Shown here: positions 1 to 7,806 of the stretch, one piece after another
Position numbering within the stretch: the first letter of the stretch is position 1
How the letters are laid out: every line of letters starts with the position of its first letter
Origin: Selenomonas ruminantium subsp. ruminantium ATCC 12561
GTDB lineage: Bacteria > Bacillota > Negativicutes > Selenomonadales > Selenomonadaceae
NCBI RefSeq assembly: GCF_000424065.1
Contig: NZ_AUJE01000005.1
Coordinates: 1 to 64,000, forward strand
Reading direction: 5' to 3'
Length of the DNA: 64,000 nt
Notes under the pieces: model-generated
What the model was told of the DNA's origin: nothing
Seen by the model: only the letters and a program-made list of their open reading frames with translations
Database searches by the model: none
Made by a program: the position numbers and the translations under genes

Positions 1-1
1 A

Positions 2-76
2 CAAGTCAATGCAGATATGTACCGATTCGTTAGTCGGGAATTTAAGCCTCTGGAGCGTTATATCAAACGTGAGTAG
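2..76 (+). CDS. C-terminal end of an unidentified protein (partial)
   Basis: An open frame enters from the left edge and stops at TAG (74-76), giving 24 residues that end in EFKPLERYIKRE. The charged, amphipathic character is protein-like, but too little is visible to name a family. It runs in the same direction as folB and is separated from it by about 310 bases, in which I see only one possible very short ORF (191-268) and no convincing terminator. Confidence 0.4.
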   Translation, partial: QVNADMYRFVSREFKPLERYIKRE

Positions 77-190
77 TCTGTTCTTCGGGACGGCAAAAGC
101 GGACGCGGTGAATGAGGAATGGAACATAAAAGTTAACTTTCTACGGAAGGTCTATGGCTTTTTATAAGTTTTCAGTAACGGTGACGGAAA

Positions 191-268
191 ATGGGTGACT
201 TGTTCGTCATTTTACTTGTCTTTTTTGTTTATGGCTATGCCGAATGGGAAGAAATGTTTGGAGATTAA
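191..268 (+). CDS. possible 25-residue membrane microprotein
   Basis: ATG at 191 opens a 25-codon frame with a hydrophobic stretch (FVILLVFFVYGYA) followed by an acidic tail (EWEEMFGD). This is the pattern of a single-pass small membrane protein. The purine-rich GACGGAAA just before it is a weak ribosome binding site. I have no family match and it may be chance. Confidence 0.15.
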   Translation: MGDLFVILLVFFVYGYAEWEEMFGD

Positions 269-386
269 GAAGAATATTTTGTAAAGTTAGCAGGATTTTG
301 CCTTGAGTTAGCGAAATACTCCTTTAGAAAGAATCCTGTAATCCATCATACAGGTAAGCTGATTTATAATGATAGGAGTGACCACA

Positions 387-749
387 ATGGCAAAAGTGAG
401 AATTCTCAACATGATGTTCTATGGTTTCCACGGTGTTTATGAGTATGAACGTGAGCAGGGGCAGAAATTTTTCATTGATGTAGAAATCGAAACCCAGGAT
501 GACAAACTGGTGGAGACGGATGAACTGAAAGACGGCGTTGATACGGCAGCTGTCTATGATATCGTCAGGGATATTACGGAAAATAAACGCTACACCATGC
601 TGGGCACTCTATCCGCAGCTATTGGCGATAAGCTGCTGGAGAAGTATCCGCATTTCAAAACGGCTATGGCGCGAATTCGTAAGCCATCTGTGCCTATTTC
701 AGGGCCGCTGGATTGTGTAGAGGTTGAAGTGGTTCGTCATCAGAAATAA
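387..749 (+). CDS. folB: dihydroneopterin aldolase
   Basis: Cytoplasmic enzyme of folate synthesis that cleaves 7,8-dihydroneopterin to 6-hydroxymethyl-dihydropterin and glycolaldehyde. The 120-residue product has the usual FolB length and signatures: FYGFHGVYEYE near the N-terminus, GQKFFIDVE, and the C-terminal RKPSVPISGPLDCVEVEV block carrying the conserved lysine (RKP). I start at ATG 387 because TAGGAGTG (373-380) sits 6-7 bases upstream; an in-frame ATG at 369 has no such site. No other folate genes are next to it, and a strong terminator separates it from recA, so it seems to be a single-gene unit or the end of one. Confidence 0.93.
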   Translation: MAKVRILNMMFYGFHGVYEYEREQGQKFFIDVEIETQDDKLVETDELKDGVDTAAVYDIVRDITENKRYTMLGTLSAAIGDKLLEKYPHFKTAMARIRKPSVPISGPLDCVEVEVVRHQK

Positions 750-762
750 TTGCCTAAGAAGA

Positions 763-800
763 GGTCATCAACTGCCATGACAGTTGATGGCCTTGTTTTT
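763..800 (+). terminator. rho-independent terminator after folB
   Basis: Stem of 12 pairs (763-774 with 781-792, one G-T wobble) closed by CCATGA and followed by TTGTTTTT. Confidence 0.85.
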
Positions 801-809
801 ATGTAAAGA

Positions 810-838
810 TTGCCAAAAGAAGGTATCTTTTATATAAT
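810..838 (+). promoter_or_regulatory. sigma-A type promoter of recA
   Basis: TTGCCA (810-815) and TATAAT (833-838) are separated by exactly 17 bases, with recA starting 38 bases downstream. I see no Firmicutes LexA box (GAAC-N4-GTTC) in or beside it, so SOS control is not evident from sequence. Confidence 0.75.
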
Positions 839-875
839 TAATGTAGTTTTGTTTGACAGAAAGGATGCAGATAAG

Positions 876-1967
876 ATGGCAGCAGACAAAGATAAAGATA
901 AAGTAGGACGCATTACAGAGGAAGACAGTAAAAAAACGGCCCTGGCCAATGCCTTGAAAAAGATTGAAAAGGATTTTGGCAAGGGCTCTATTATGCGTTT
1001 GGGCGATGCTCGTGCGCAGATGAATGTGGAGGTTATCCCCACGGGAATCCTGCCTATTGATATTGCTTTGGGGACAGGCGGCATTCCGCGTGGCCGTATC
1101 ATTGAGATTTATGGCCCGGAATCTTCCGGTAAGACTACGGTAACCCTGCATATGATTGCCGAAGCCCAGAAAAATGGCGGCATTGCGGCCTTTATTGATG
1201 CCGAACATGCTTTAGACCCTGTATATGCGCAGAAATTGGGCGTAGATATTGATGAACTTTTGATTTCCCAGCCGGATACCGGTGAACAGGCTTTGGATAT
1301 CGTAGATGCCTTGGTACGCAGCGGCGCCATTGATATTATCGTTGTGGACTCCGTTGCCGCATTGGTGCCGAAAGCGGAAATCGACGGCGAAATGGGGGAC
1401 AGCCATGTCGGCCTGCATGCCCGCCTGATGAGCCAGGCCATGCGTAAGCTGACGGGCGTTATCAATAAGTCACAGACCGTGGCGATTTTCATTAACCAGA
1501 TTCGTGAAAAAGTCGGTGTGACGTATGGCAATCCGGAAGTGACCACTGGCGGCCGTGCACTGAAATTCTATTCCTCCGTACGCATGGAAGTGCGCAAGGG
1601 CGAAAAGATTACGCAGGGTGCTGATGTAGTCGGTAACCGCACGAAAGTAAAGATTGTCAAGAATAAGATTGCGCCGCCGTTCAAGACGGCCGAATTTGAT
1701 ATCGTGTATGGCGAGGGTGTTTCCCGTTTGGGTACGCTTATCGACATGGGCGTGGAACTGGATATCGTGGACAAGAGCGGTGCCTGGTACTCTTATGAAG
1801 GCAATCGCTTGGGACAGGGCAAGGAAAAAGCCAAAGCTGCTCTGGAAGAAAATCCCGCTATGGTGGAAGAAATCGAGCGCAAAGTGCGTGAAAAGCTGGT
1901 TAACGATGCCGATGCATTGGAAAAGGCTGCTCCCACAGATGCCAGTGATGATATCGACGAGGATTAA
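876..1967 (+). CDS. recA: recombinase RecA
   Basis: DNA strand-exchange ATPase of homologous recombination and SOS co-protease. The 363-residue product shows the Walker A motif GPESSGKTT (residues 80-88), Walker B IIVVDS (153-158) and the L2 DNA-binding loop around [13 protein letters not shown] (219-231). The N-terminus has a charged extension (MAADKDKDK) and the C-terminal tail is acidic (DASDDIDED), as is usual for RecA. ATG 876 is chosen because AAAGGA (860-865) lies 10 bases upstream; longer in-frame starts would add the promoter region. recX begins 3 bases after its stop, so the two are co-transcribed. Confidence 0.98.
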   Translation: MAADKDKDKVGRITEEDSKKTALANALKKIEKDFGKGSIMRLGDARAQMNVEVIPTGILPIDIALGTGGIPRGRIIEIYGPESSGKTTVTLHMIAEAQKNGGIAAFIDAEHALDPVYAQKLGVDIDELLISQPDTGEQALDIVDALVRSGAIDIIVVDSVAALVPKAEIDGEMGDSHVGLHARLMSQAMRKLTGVINKSQTVAIFINQIREKVGVTYGNPEVTTGGRALKFYSSVRMEVRKGEKITQGADVVGNRTKVKIVKNKIAPPFKTAEFDIVYGEGVSRLGTLIDMGVELDIVDKSGAWYSYEGNRLGQGKEKAKAALEENPAMVEEIERKVREKLVNDADALEKAAPTDASDDIDED

Positions 1968-1970
1968 TCC

Positions 1971-2468
1971 ATGTGGGGAAATCCGAACTATGGGCAGGTC
2001 AAGCGCAAGCCGGTAAAGCCTGCGCTGGTGACTGCCGTGGATATGCTGGCCCGCCAGGAATACAGTGAAAACCGCCTGTTTGAAAAGCTTGTGACTAAAG
2101 GTTATGAGGAAGATGAGGCATCTGCGGCCATTGCCCGCTTGCAGGAAAAGCATTATCTAAATGATGCAGAATCCTGCCCGCGGCGGTTTAACTACCTCTA
2201 CACGGACAGCAGTTACTCCGTGCGGCAGATTTGCGAAAAACTCAAGCAGAAGGGCTATCCGTCTGCACTCGTCAAGTCCTGCATTCCCGATGACCGAGAA
2301 ATGGTGGGCGAACGTGAGTACGAAAAAGCGCTCCGGGTACTCACGAGCAAGTATAAGCGCAGCCAGGACAAGCAGAAACTGATGGCGGCCCTCTTTCGGC
2401 GCGGCTATCAGAGTTCGGCCATCTATCGGGCAGTCAATGAATTTTTAGCTGATGTGGAAGAAGAATAA
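1971..2468 (+). CDS. recX: recombination regulator RecX
   Basis: Small modulator that binds RecA filaments and limits their activity. The 165-residue protein consists of tandem three-helix units. Repeats such as YSENRLFEKLVTKGY, YSVRQICEKLKQKGY and KQKLMAALFRRGYQ are the hallmark of RecX. It follows recA after 3 bases, the classical arrangement, and the stop lies just before a strong terminator. Sequence conservation in RecX is low, so the call rests on the repeated helical units together with the position. Confidence 0.93.
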   Translation: MWGNPNYGQVKRKPVKPALVTAVDMLARQEYSENRLFEKLVTKGYEEDEASAAIARLQEKHYLNDAESCPRRFNYLYTDSSYSVRQICEKLKQKGYPSALVKSCIPDDREMVGEREYEKALRVLTSKYKRSQDKQKLMAALFRRGYQSSAIYRAVNEFLADVEEE

Positions 2469-2472
2469 ATAA

Positions 2473-2516
2473 AGTAAGGCCCTTGTACGATGATGTTGTA
2501 CAAGGGCCTTACTTTT
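2473..2516 (+). terminator. terminator of the recA-recX unit
   Basis: A perfect 15-base stem (2473-2487 with 2497-2511) and 9-base loop are followed by TTTT. The same hairpin would also stop the convergent small gene at 2537-2686. Confidence 0.9.
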
Positions 2517-2536
2517 ATTGCTATATATGCAGGGAA

Positions 2537-2686
2537 TTAGTTTTCGCCTTTTTCAGCCTTGGAAAGTTTTGCGCAAGCAGCAGCAATACGGTCGATAAAA
2601 TCATATTCCATGGAAGTAGCTTCAAAAGCTTCAGTAAATTCACGGCTGCCCAGTTTCTGGTCAAGAATCTTTTCGCAATCACGCAT
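2537..2686 (-). CDS. 49-residue conserved-looking small protein
   Basis: A short gene not usually caught by length cut-offs. ATG (complement of 2684-2686) is preceded by GGAGGTG about 10 bases upstream, and the 49-residue product ends at TAA. It is soluble and helical in character (MRDCEKILDQKLGSREF at the start, LSKAEKGEN at the end) with two cysteines and no membrane segment. It is transcribed toward recX from its own promoter, with TATAAT and TTGCAA overlapping a 13-bp inverted repeat. That degree of control supports a real gene. I do not recognise a family and infer no function beyond a possible link to the neighbouring accC through a shared operator-like sequence. Confidence 0.7.
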   Translation of the reverse strand: MRDCEKILDQKLGSREFTEAFEATSMEYDFIDRIAAACAKLSKAEKGEN

Positions 2687-2721
2687 GGTTGTTTTCACCT
2701 CCGAAAAATTAATGGTACATC

Positions 2722-2772
2722 TTAGTACCTGCTAACAGAAATATATTATAGCAGGTACTAAAAAAATTGCAA
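2722..2772 (-). promoter_or_regulatory. promoter overlapped by a 13-bp inverted repeat (operator)
   Basis: On the minus strand TTGCAA (2772-2767) and TATAAT (2750-2745) are 16 bases apart. A perfect inverted repeat, TTAGTACCTGCTA at 2722-2734 and its complement at 2749-2761, covers the -35/-10 spacer and the start region. Each arm is itself partly palindromic (TAG...CTA). The layout is that of a repressor operator. The TTAGTACC core resembles, from memory, the FapR operator of lipid-synthesis genes; this needs a motif comparison. Confidence 0.65.
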
Positions 2773-2831
2773 GAGGTTTTGATAAAAAAATCCATATAAA
2801 ATATTAATGTGTTATAAAAAATACTAATAAC

Positions 2832-2860
2832 AAAAAAAGCGCCCTTGCGGACGCTTTTTC
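2832..2860 (-). terminator. terminator of accC
   Basis: A GC-rich stem (AGCGTCC/GGGCGCT in the minus-strand reading) with a GCAA loop is flanked by A and T runs, just past the accC stop. It could act in both directions. Confidence 0.8.
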
Positions 2861-2865
2861 TGTTA

Positions 2866-4275
2866 TTAAGCCAAGTACATGCTTTCGCTGATGGTGTTGG
2901 CGAGTTCTTCTTCGTTCATATCCTTGGTATCTTTCGGGGCTGCTTCATAGGCATCCATGCGTTTCTTGATGAACTGGGTGTCGATATTGCCCGTACGGAA
3001 GTAGGTATCCTTGAGGATTTTCTTGTGCAGGGAAACGGTGGTCTTTACGCCGTCAATGCGGAATTCCTTGAGGGCACGTTCCATGATTTTGATGGCGTCA
3101 CCACGGGTGCGGCCATGAACGATGATTTTGGCAATCATGGAATCGTAGTACGGCTCGATGGAAAGACCTGCCGTTACGCCGGAGTCAAAGCGGACGCGGG
3201 GGCCGCTGGGTTCGTGCAGGAAGGTAATCTGTCCCGGGCAGGGCATGAAGTTATTGTCCGGGTCTTCGGCGTTGATGCGGCACTCGATGGCATGGCCGGC
3301 AAAGTTCACATCTTCCTGGGTGATTTCCAGGGCTTCACCAGCGGCAATGCGAATCTGGGTGCGTACGAGGTCAATGCCCGTAACGGCTTCCGTGATACCG
3401 TGCTCAACCTGAATGCGCGGGTTGATTTCCATGAAGTAGAATTCGTTGTTGGACAGGTCAAGCAGGAATTCTACCGTACCGATATTGGAATAATGTACGC
3501 TCTTGGCAGCCTTTACCGCAAGACGGCCTACACGGTTGCGCATATCCTGCGTGAGGGCGATGGACGGCGATTCTTCCAGAAGTTTCTGGTTGCGGCGCTG
3601 CAGGGAGCATTCACGCTCGCCTAAGTGGAGCACTTCACCGTAGTTATCGGCCACAATCTGCACTTCGATATGGCGGGAACGTTCAATATAATGTTCGAAA
3701 TAATACTTGGTCTTGGTGATGTCCACCAGCAGATTCAAGATGTTCTTGAGGTCGTTTTCGTCATGGGCAACGCACATACCCTTGCCGCCGCCGCCGGAAA
3801 CCGGCTTCAGGATTACGGGATAGCCAACTTCGGCCGCAACCTTGATGGCTTCTTCATTGCTGGTCAGCGGGTCACTGCCCTTGGCCATCGGAATGCCGGA
3901 GGGAGCGATGGAAGCGCGGGCGATATCCTTGTCGCCGACAAGGCGGATGGTTTCCGGCATGGGGCCAATCCAGGTGATGCCGGCTTCCGTTACCTGTTCA
4001 GCAAAGTCTGCGTCCTCGGAAAGGAAACCATAGCCGGGATGAATAGCATCGGCATGGGTTTCGCGGGCAGCCTTTAAGATGGCGTCTTTATTCAGATAGC
4101 TTTCCAAAGCGTCTTCGGGACCGACATTAACGGCCATATCCGCAAGGCGTACATGCAGGGCATTGGCATCGGCATCGGAATAAACCGCTACGGTTTCGAT
4201 GTCGAGTTCCTGACAGGCACGGATAATGCGTACGGCGATTTCGCCACGGTTAGCAATTAAGATACGTTTAAACAT
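2866..4275 (-). CDS. accC: biotin carboxylase subunit (acetyl-CoA carboxylase type)
   Basis: ATP-dependent carboxylation of biotin carried by a partner protein, the first half-reaction of acetyl-CoA carboxylase in fatty acid synthesis. The 469-residue product has the biotin carboxylase N-domain start (ILIANRGEIAVRIIRA), the ATP-grasp glycine loop GGGGKGM (161-167), GERECSLQRRNQK, and the active-site block EINPRIQVEH. The last 20 or so residues (MNEEELANTISESMYLA) exceed a typical AccC. It stands alone with no accB, accA or accD beside it, so a role in a pyruvate or other biotin carboxylase cannot be excluded. AGGAGGAAAT precedes ATG by 5-6 bases. Its leader carries TTAATACCTG, nearly matching the operator arm of the adjacent 49-residue gene. 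Confidence 0.88.
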   Translation of the reverse strand: MFKRILIANRGEIAVRIIRACQELDIETVAVYSDADANALHVRLADMAVNVGPEDALESYLNKDAILKAARETHADAIHPGYGFLSEDADFAEQVTEAGITWIGPMPETIRLVGDKDIARASIAPSGIPMAKGSDPLTSNEEAIKVAAEVGYPVILKPVSGGGGKGMCVAHDENDLKNILNLLVDITKTKYYFEHYIERSRHIEVQIVADNYGEVLHLGERECSLQRRNQKLLEESPSIALTQDMRNRVGRLAVKAAKSVHYSNIGTVEFLLDLSNNEFYFMEINPRIQVEHGITEAVTGIDLVRTQIRIAAGEALEITQEDVNFAGHAIECRINAEDPDNNFMPCPGQITFLHEPSGPRVRFDSGVTAGLSIEPYYDSMIAKIIVHGRTRGDAIKIMERALKEFRIDGVKTTVSLHKKILKDTYFRTGNIDTQFIKKRMDAYEAAPKDTKDMNEEELANTISESMYLA

Positions 4276-4340
4276 AGGATTTCCTCCTAAACTTTACAAC
4301 TCAATTTATATTATTGTTGATTATTGTATATAGTTGTACA

Positions 4341-4354
4341 TCAACAGGTATTAA
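4341..4354 (-). promoter_or_regulatory. possible regulator half-site in the accC leader
   Basis: On the minus strand TTAATACCTGTTGA lies 66 bases upstream of the accC start. Its first ten bases differ at one position from the operator arm TTAGTACCTG at 2722-2761. A shared regulator is an inference. Confidence 0.35.
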
Positions 4355-4537
4355 GACCTATTACCAAAACAACTATGGTTTGAATTGTAGCACAATTTTC
4401 GGAAAGGGTCAATAATAAAGTTAGGGTATCGGAATTATGCGTAAAAAGAATAATGAATGATGTATACAAGAAATTTTCATATTTTTAGTGTATAGTGTGC
4501 TATTATATAAGAAAAGATGCAGTGGGGAAGTGAGATT

Positions 4538-6364
4538 ATGACGGATATTGTAGCGGAAAAACTGAAATTATTGCCGGATAAACCGGGCGTTTATATCATG
4601 AAGAACGCCGAGGGGCGGATAATCTATGTAGGCAAGGCTATTGTGCTGAAGAACCGGGTGCGGCAGTATTTTCAGTCGGGCAAGAACCACAGCCCCAAGG
4701 TGCGGGCTATGGTGTCGCATATTGCCGACTTTGAAATCATCATGACAGCTTCGGAAGTCGAAGCGCTGATTTTAGAATGCAATCTGATTAAGAAACATCG
4801 CCCTCGTTATAATATCAGTCTTAAAGACGATAAAAGTTATCCCTATGTCAAAGTGACGGTGCAGGAGGATTTTCCCCGCGTGTTCATCACACGACGAATC
4901 CTAAAGGACGGAGCGCGGTATTTTGGCCCCTATACAAATGCCACAGCGGTACATGAGAGCTTAAAGCTTTTGCGGCGGCTTTTCCCGTTGCGTACCTGCA
5001 AGCATTTGCAGGAACGGCCCTGTTTGGAGTATCATATCAAGAGGTGCCTGGCACCCTGCGCAGGCAAGGTCGAAAAGGGCGATTACGATGCCATGATTCG
5101 GGCAGTTTTGCTGTTTCTGGAGGGGCGCACGGAGGATGTGGAGCGAGAATTGCAGCTGCGCATGGAGCAGGCGGCAGAGAGCTTTAATTTTGAAATTGCA
5201 GCGCGTTTGCGTGACCAGTTGCTGGCTGTGCGCAAGGTTGCAGAAAAGCAGAATATTGTCACGGGTTCCGGCGACCAGGATGCCGTGGGGCTGGCGCGTT
5301 CGGAAATCGGCGTGGTCGTGCAGGTCTTTATGATTCGCGGTGGCAAGATGGTTGGCCGGGAGCATTTTCTGTTGCAGGGCAGCGAGGATGAAAGTGACGG
5401 GCAGCTTTTGGCGGCCTTTTTGCAGCAGTATTATCATCGGGCGACCTTTATTCCCCGAGAAATTCTGCTGCCTTTGGAAATTCCGCAGTCCGAACAGGAC
5501 TTGCTGGAAAGATGGCTGTCGGATAAAAAACAGAAGGCCAAAGTCCAGCTTATCCTGCCGCAGCGGGGGACCAAAAAAGATATTGTGGATATGGCCGCTT
5601 CCAATGCGGAAAAATATCTCCATGATGAAGCGGCCCGCATCAAGCAGGCCAATGACCAGACCTTGGGGGCTGTGGAGGAACTGGGACGTTATCTGGGACT
5701 GCCGAAACCTCCCGACCGCATGGAGTGTTTTGATATATCGCATAATCAGGGGAGTGAAACGGTGGCTTCTATGGTCGTCTTTGAAGGCGGCCTGCCGAAG
5801 AAAAGCGATTATCGACGGTTTAAGATACAGAGCACCGAGGGCAAGCCAGACGATTTCCTTTCCATGCGGGAGGTTACAACCCGCCGTTATGTCGATTTGC
5901 CGGAGGAAGAACTGCCGGATTTAATCATCATTGATGGCGGCAAGGGGCAGTTATCTTCGGCGCTGGAAATCATCCGCAATGTGGCAGGGCATAAGCATGT
6001 GCCTGTGGTGGGCCTTGCCAAGCAGTTTGAATTGGTGTTCACGGAGGGAAATCCTGAACCTGTGGTACTGCCGCGGCATAGTCAGGCGCTCTATCTTATT
6101 CAGCGGATTCGTGATGAGGCGCATCGGTTTGCGATTACCTATCATCGAAAACTACGGGGCAAGCGCAATCTGGTGTCGGTGCTCGACCATATTGTAGGCA
6201 TTGGGCCGAAAAGACGGCAGGCACTATGGAGCCACTTTGGCAGCATCAATAAAATAAAGGCTGCTACGGTGGAGGAATTGACGTTAGCGCCGGGCATGAA
6301 CAAGCCGGCCGCTGAAGCTGTTTATAATTTCTTTGCGGCGCAGGCGGAATTGAGAGGAAAATAA
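4538..6364 (+). CDS. uvrC: excinuclease ABC subunit C
   Basis: Nuclease subunit of nucleotide excision repair that makes both incisions around a lesion bound by UvrB. The 608-residue product has, in order, an N-terminal GIY-YIG nuclease (GVY at 17-19, IIYVGKA at 28-34), a UVR motif around residues 200-235, the RNase H-like C-terminal nuclease (CFDISHNQGSETVAS, IIIDGGKGQLSSA) and tandem helix-hairpin-helix motifs (VGIGPKRRQALW, LTLAPGMNKPAAEAVYNFF). ATG 4538 is preferred over 4517 because GGGGAAG (4524-4530) precedes it by 7 bases. The PHP-domain gene follows after about 28 bases and probably shares the transcript. uvrA and uvrB are not in view. Confidence 0.97.
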   Translation: MTDIVAEKLKLLPDKPGVYIMKNAEGRIIYVGKAIVLKNRVRQYFQSGKNHSPKVRAMVSHIADFEIIMTASEVEALILECNLIKKHRPRYNISLKDDKSYPYVKVTVQEDFPRVFITRRILKDGARYFGPYTNATAVHESLKLLRRLFPLRTCKHLQERPCLEYHIKRCLAPCAGKVEKGDYDAMIRAVLLFLEGRTEDVERELQLRMEQAAESFNFEIAARLRDQLLAVRKVAEKQNIVTGSGDQDAVGLARSEIGVVVQVFMIRGGKMVGREHFLLQGSEDESDGQLLAAFLQQYYHRATFIPREILLPLEIPQSEQDLLERWLSDKKQKAKVQLILPQRGTKKDIVDMAASNAEKYLHDEAARIKQANDQTLGAVEELGRYLGLPKPPDRMECFDISHNQGSETVASMVVFEGGLPKKSDYRRFKIQSTEGKPDDFLSMREVTTRRYVDLPEEELPDLIIIDGGKGQLSSALEIIRNVAGHKHVPVVGLAKQFELVFTEGNPEPVVLPRHSQALYLIQRIRDEAHRFAITYHRKLRGKRNLVSVLDHIVGIGPKRRQALWSHFGSINKIKAATVEELTLAPGMNKPAAEAVYNFFAAQAELRGK

Positions 6365-6392
6365 TTTATAGATAGTGAGGAATAGGAATATA

Positions 6393-7256
6393 ATGAAGAA
6401 GATTGATTTACACGTTCATTCGTTGGTATCGGACGGCAGTTTTACGCCGGGCGAATTGGCTGTTCACGCCAAAAAGCAGGGACTTTCGGCTTTTGCCCTG
6501 ACGGACCATGATGTAATGGCCGGCTGTGCGGAAGCGGCGGAAGCAGCCAGCGCAGCCGGTGTGGAATTCATCAACGGTATGGAGCTGACGGCGGATTTTC
6601 AGGGGCTCAAGATTCATGTGGTATGTTTGGGCTTTGATGCCAATCATTCCGCCTTTCAAACCATGTACAAGAAAATCCGCGCCATCAAGGAAGGGCGGAT
6701 TGAGGATATCATCGAATTTGTGCGCCGCAAGGGTGTAGATATCAGTCTGGAAAAAGTGCAGGAATTTACCTACATGGGGATTTTAGACCGTTATGCGGTG
6801 ATGCGTTATTTGGTTTCGTTGCATCTTTACGATCGGGCGCAGCCTTTATGGGATAATTATCTTGACCCTGCCGTGGTGGAATTGGGGCTCAATTATAACA
6901 TTACGGCTGAAGAAGCGCTGCCCATCATTCACGAGGCGGGGGGCGTGACGTCACTGGCACATTTCCATAAGAATATCGGCTTGGGCAAGTTGGAGAGCCG
7001 TCAGCAGCAGGAACAGGCCATTGTGGAACTGCATCGCTTAGGGCTCGATGGCATGGAACGGTTCTATCCGAATTATTCGGCAGAGGATGCAGAGTTTGCG
7101 GCACAGATGATAGCGAAATACGATTTGCTGCCCACAGGCGGGACGGATTTCCATGGGACGAACCGGCCGGGAATTGAGATGGGGAGTGGAATGAACGACA
7201 ATATGGAAGTGCCGTATGCGTTTTTTAATGGGGTTAAGGAACGGCTCGGTAAATAA
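6393..7256 (+). CDS. PHP-domain metal-dependent phosphoesterase
   Basis: A 287-residue cytoplasmic phosphoesterase of the PHP superfamily. The metal-binding motifs are all present: DLHVHSLVSDGSFTP at the N-terminus, ALTDHD, NGMELTA, SLAHFHKN and the C-terminal GGTDFHG. Relatives include 3',5'-nucleoside bisphosphate phosphatases (RNase AM/YciV type) and histidinol phosphatases; the single domain and length favour the former, but the substrate cannot be fixed from sequence. The start at ATG 6393 follows AGGAATAGGA; an upstream GTG at 6375 lies inside that site. It follows uvrC closely in the same direction. Confidence 0.85.
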   Translation: MKKIDLHVHSLVSDGSFTPGELAVHAKKQGLSAFALTDHDVMAGCAEAAEAASAAGVEFINGMELTADFQGLKIHVVCLGFDANHSAFQTMYKKIRAIKEGRIEDIIEFVRRKGVDISLEKVQEFTYMGILDRYAVMRYLVSLHLYDRAQPLWDNYLDPAVVELGLNYNITAEEALPIIHEAGGVTSLAHFHKNIGLGKLESRQQQEQAIVELHRLGLDGMERFYPNYSAEDAEFAAQMIAKYDLLPTGGTDFHGTNRPGIEMGSGMNDNMEVPYAFFNGVKERLGK

Positions 7257-7312
7257 TTTTCGCTATTGGCAGGATTTAGCCTAAACCGGATAGAAATTCC
7301 TAACTAAGCAAT

Positions 7313-7334
7313 CGGCGCTCGTCCTTGAGCGCCG
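7313..7334 (+). other. GC-rich hairpin between the PHP gene and rubredoxin
   Basis: CGGCGCTC and GAGCGCCG pair perfectly around a GTCCTT loop. There is no T run after it, so it may be an mRNA-stabilising or pausing hairpin rather than a terminator. Confidence 0.45.
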
Positions 7335-7387
7335 GGCGACGATATACATTTATGGGTTCGTGGTGTTAGGTGTTAGGAGGGCTTTCG

Positions 7388-7546
7388 ATGAAGACTTGGG
7401 TTTGTACGGTTTGCGGCTGGATTTATGATGAGGCGAAGGGCGACAGCGAGTACGATTTAGCTCCGGGCGTGGCTTTTGCGGATTTGCCGGAGGATTTTGT
7501 CTGCCCGCTGTGCGGCGTAGGTAAGGATATGTTTGAAGAACAATAG
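7388..7546 (+). CDS. rubredoxin
   Basis: Small cytoplasmic iron protein that carries single electrons, often to oxygen- or peroxide-detoxifying enzymes in anaerobes. The 52-residue product has the two iron-ligating knuckles CTVCG (Cys6, Cys9) and CPLCG (Cys39, Cys42), the aromatic core (W4, Y13, F30, F37) and the usual DLAPGVAFADLPEDFVCP spacing. GTTAGGAGGG precedes ATG 7388. The gene is flanked by a hairpin upstream and a T-rich terminator downstream, so it appears to be a single-gene unit. No partner such as rubrerythrin or rubredoxin oxidoreductase is next to it. Confidence 0.97.
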   Translation: MKTWVCTVCGWIYDEAKGDSEYDLAPGVAFADLPEDFVCPLCGVGKDMFEEQ

Positions 7547-7590
7547 GATAGCTGGAAATTTAACTTGATTATCGGTCAGGTTGACTAGTC

Positions 7591-7627
7591 AAAAATAGGG
7601 GCTGTGAAGTGCAGTCTCTATTTTTTT
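7591..7627 (+). terminator. terminator after rubredoxin
   Basis: AAAAATAGGGGCTG pairs with CAGTCTCTATTTTT (two G-T wobbles) around a 7-base loop, ending in a run of T. Confidence 0.8.
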
Positions 7628-7629
7628 AT

Positions 7630-7657
7630 AAATCCGTGTTGATAAATCCGTGTTGAT
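7630..7657 (+). repeat. 14-bp perfect tandem duplication
   Basis: AAATCCGTGTTGAT occurs twice back to back between the rubredoxin terminator and the nucleoside hydrolase gene. It is a simple local duplication with no evident role. Confidence 0.8.
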
Positions 7658-7806
7658 GTGTATAACTTTGGGAAGGAAATGTTTTTTGGGTGGCGAAAAA
7701 GTAATCATAAGTATCAACATTGGCAGAAGGGGAAATCTGTTTTGATGAGCTAATGCCCTGAGCCGATAGTTTTTGGTGAAGCTTAGTGCAAAAGGAGGCA
7801 ATGGTG

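Noticed and set aside
2845..4077. Plus-strand ORFs of 150-260 residues opposite accC
   Set aside because: They are antisense shadows of a clearly conserved biotin carboxylase gene and show no domain of their own.
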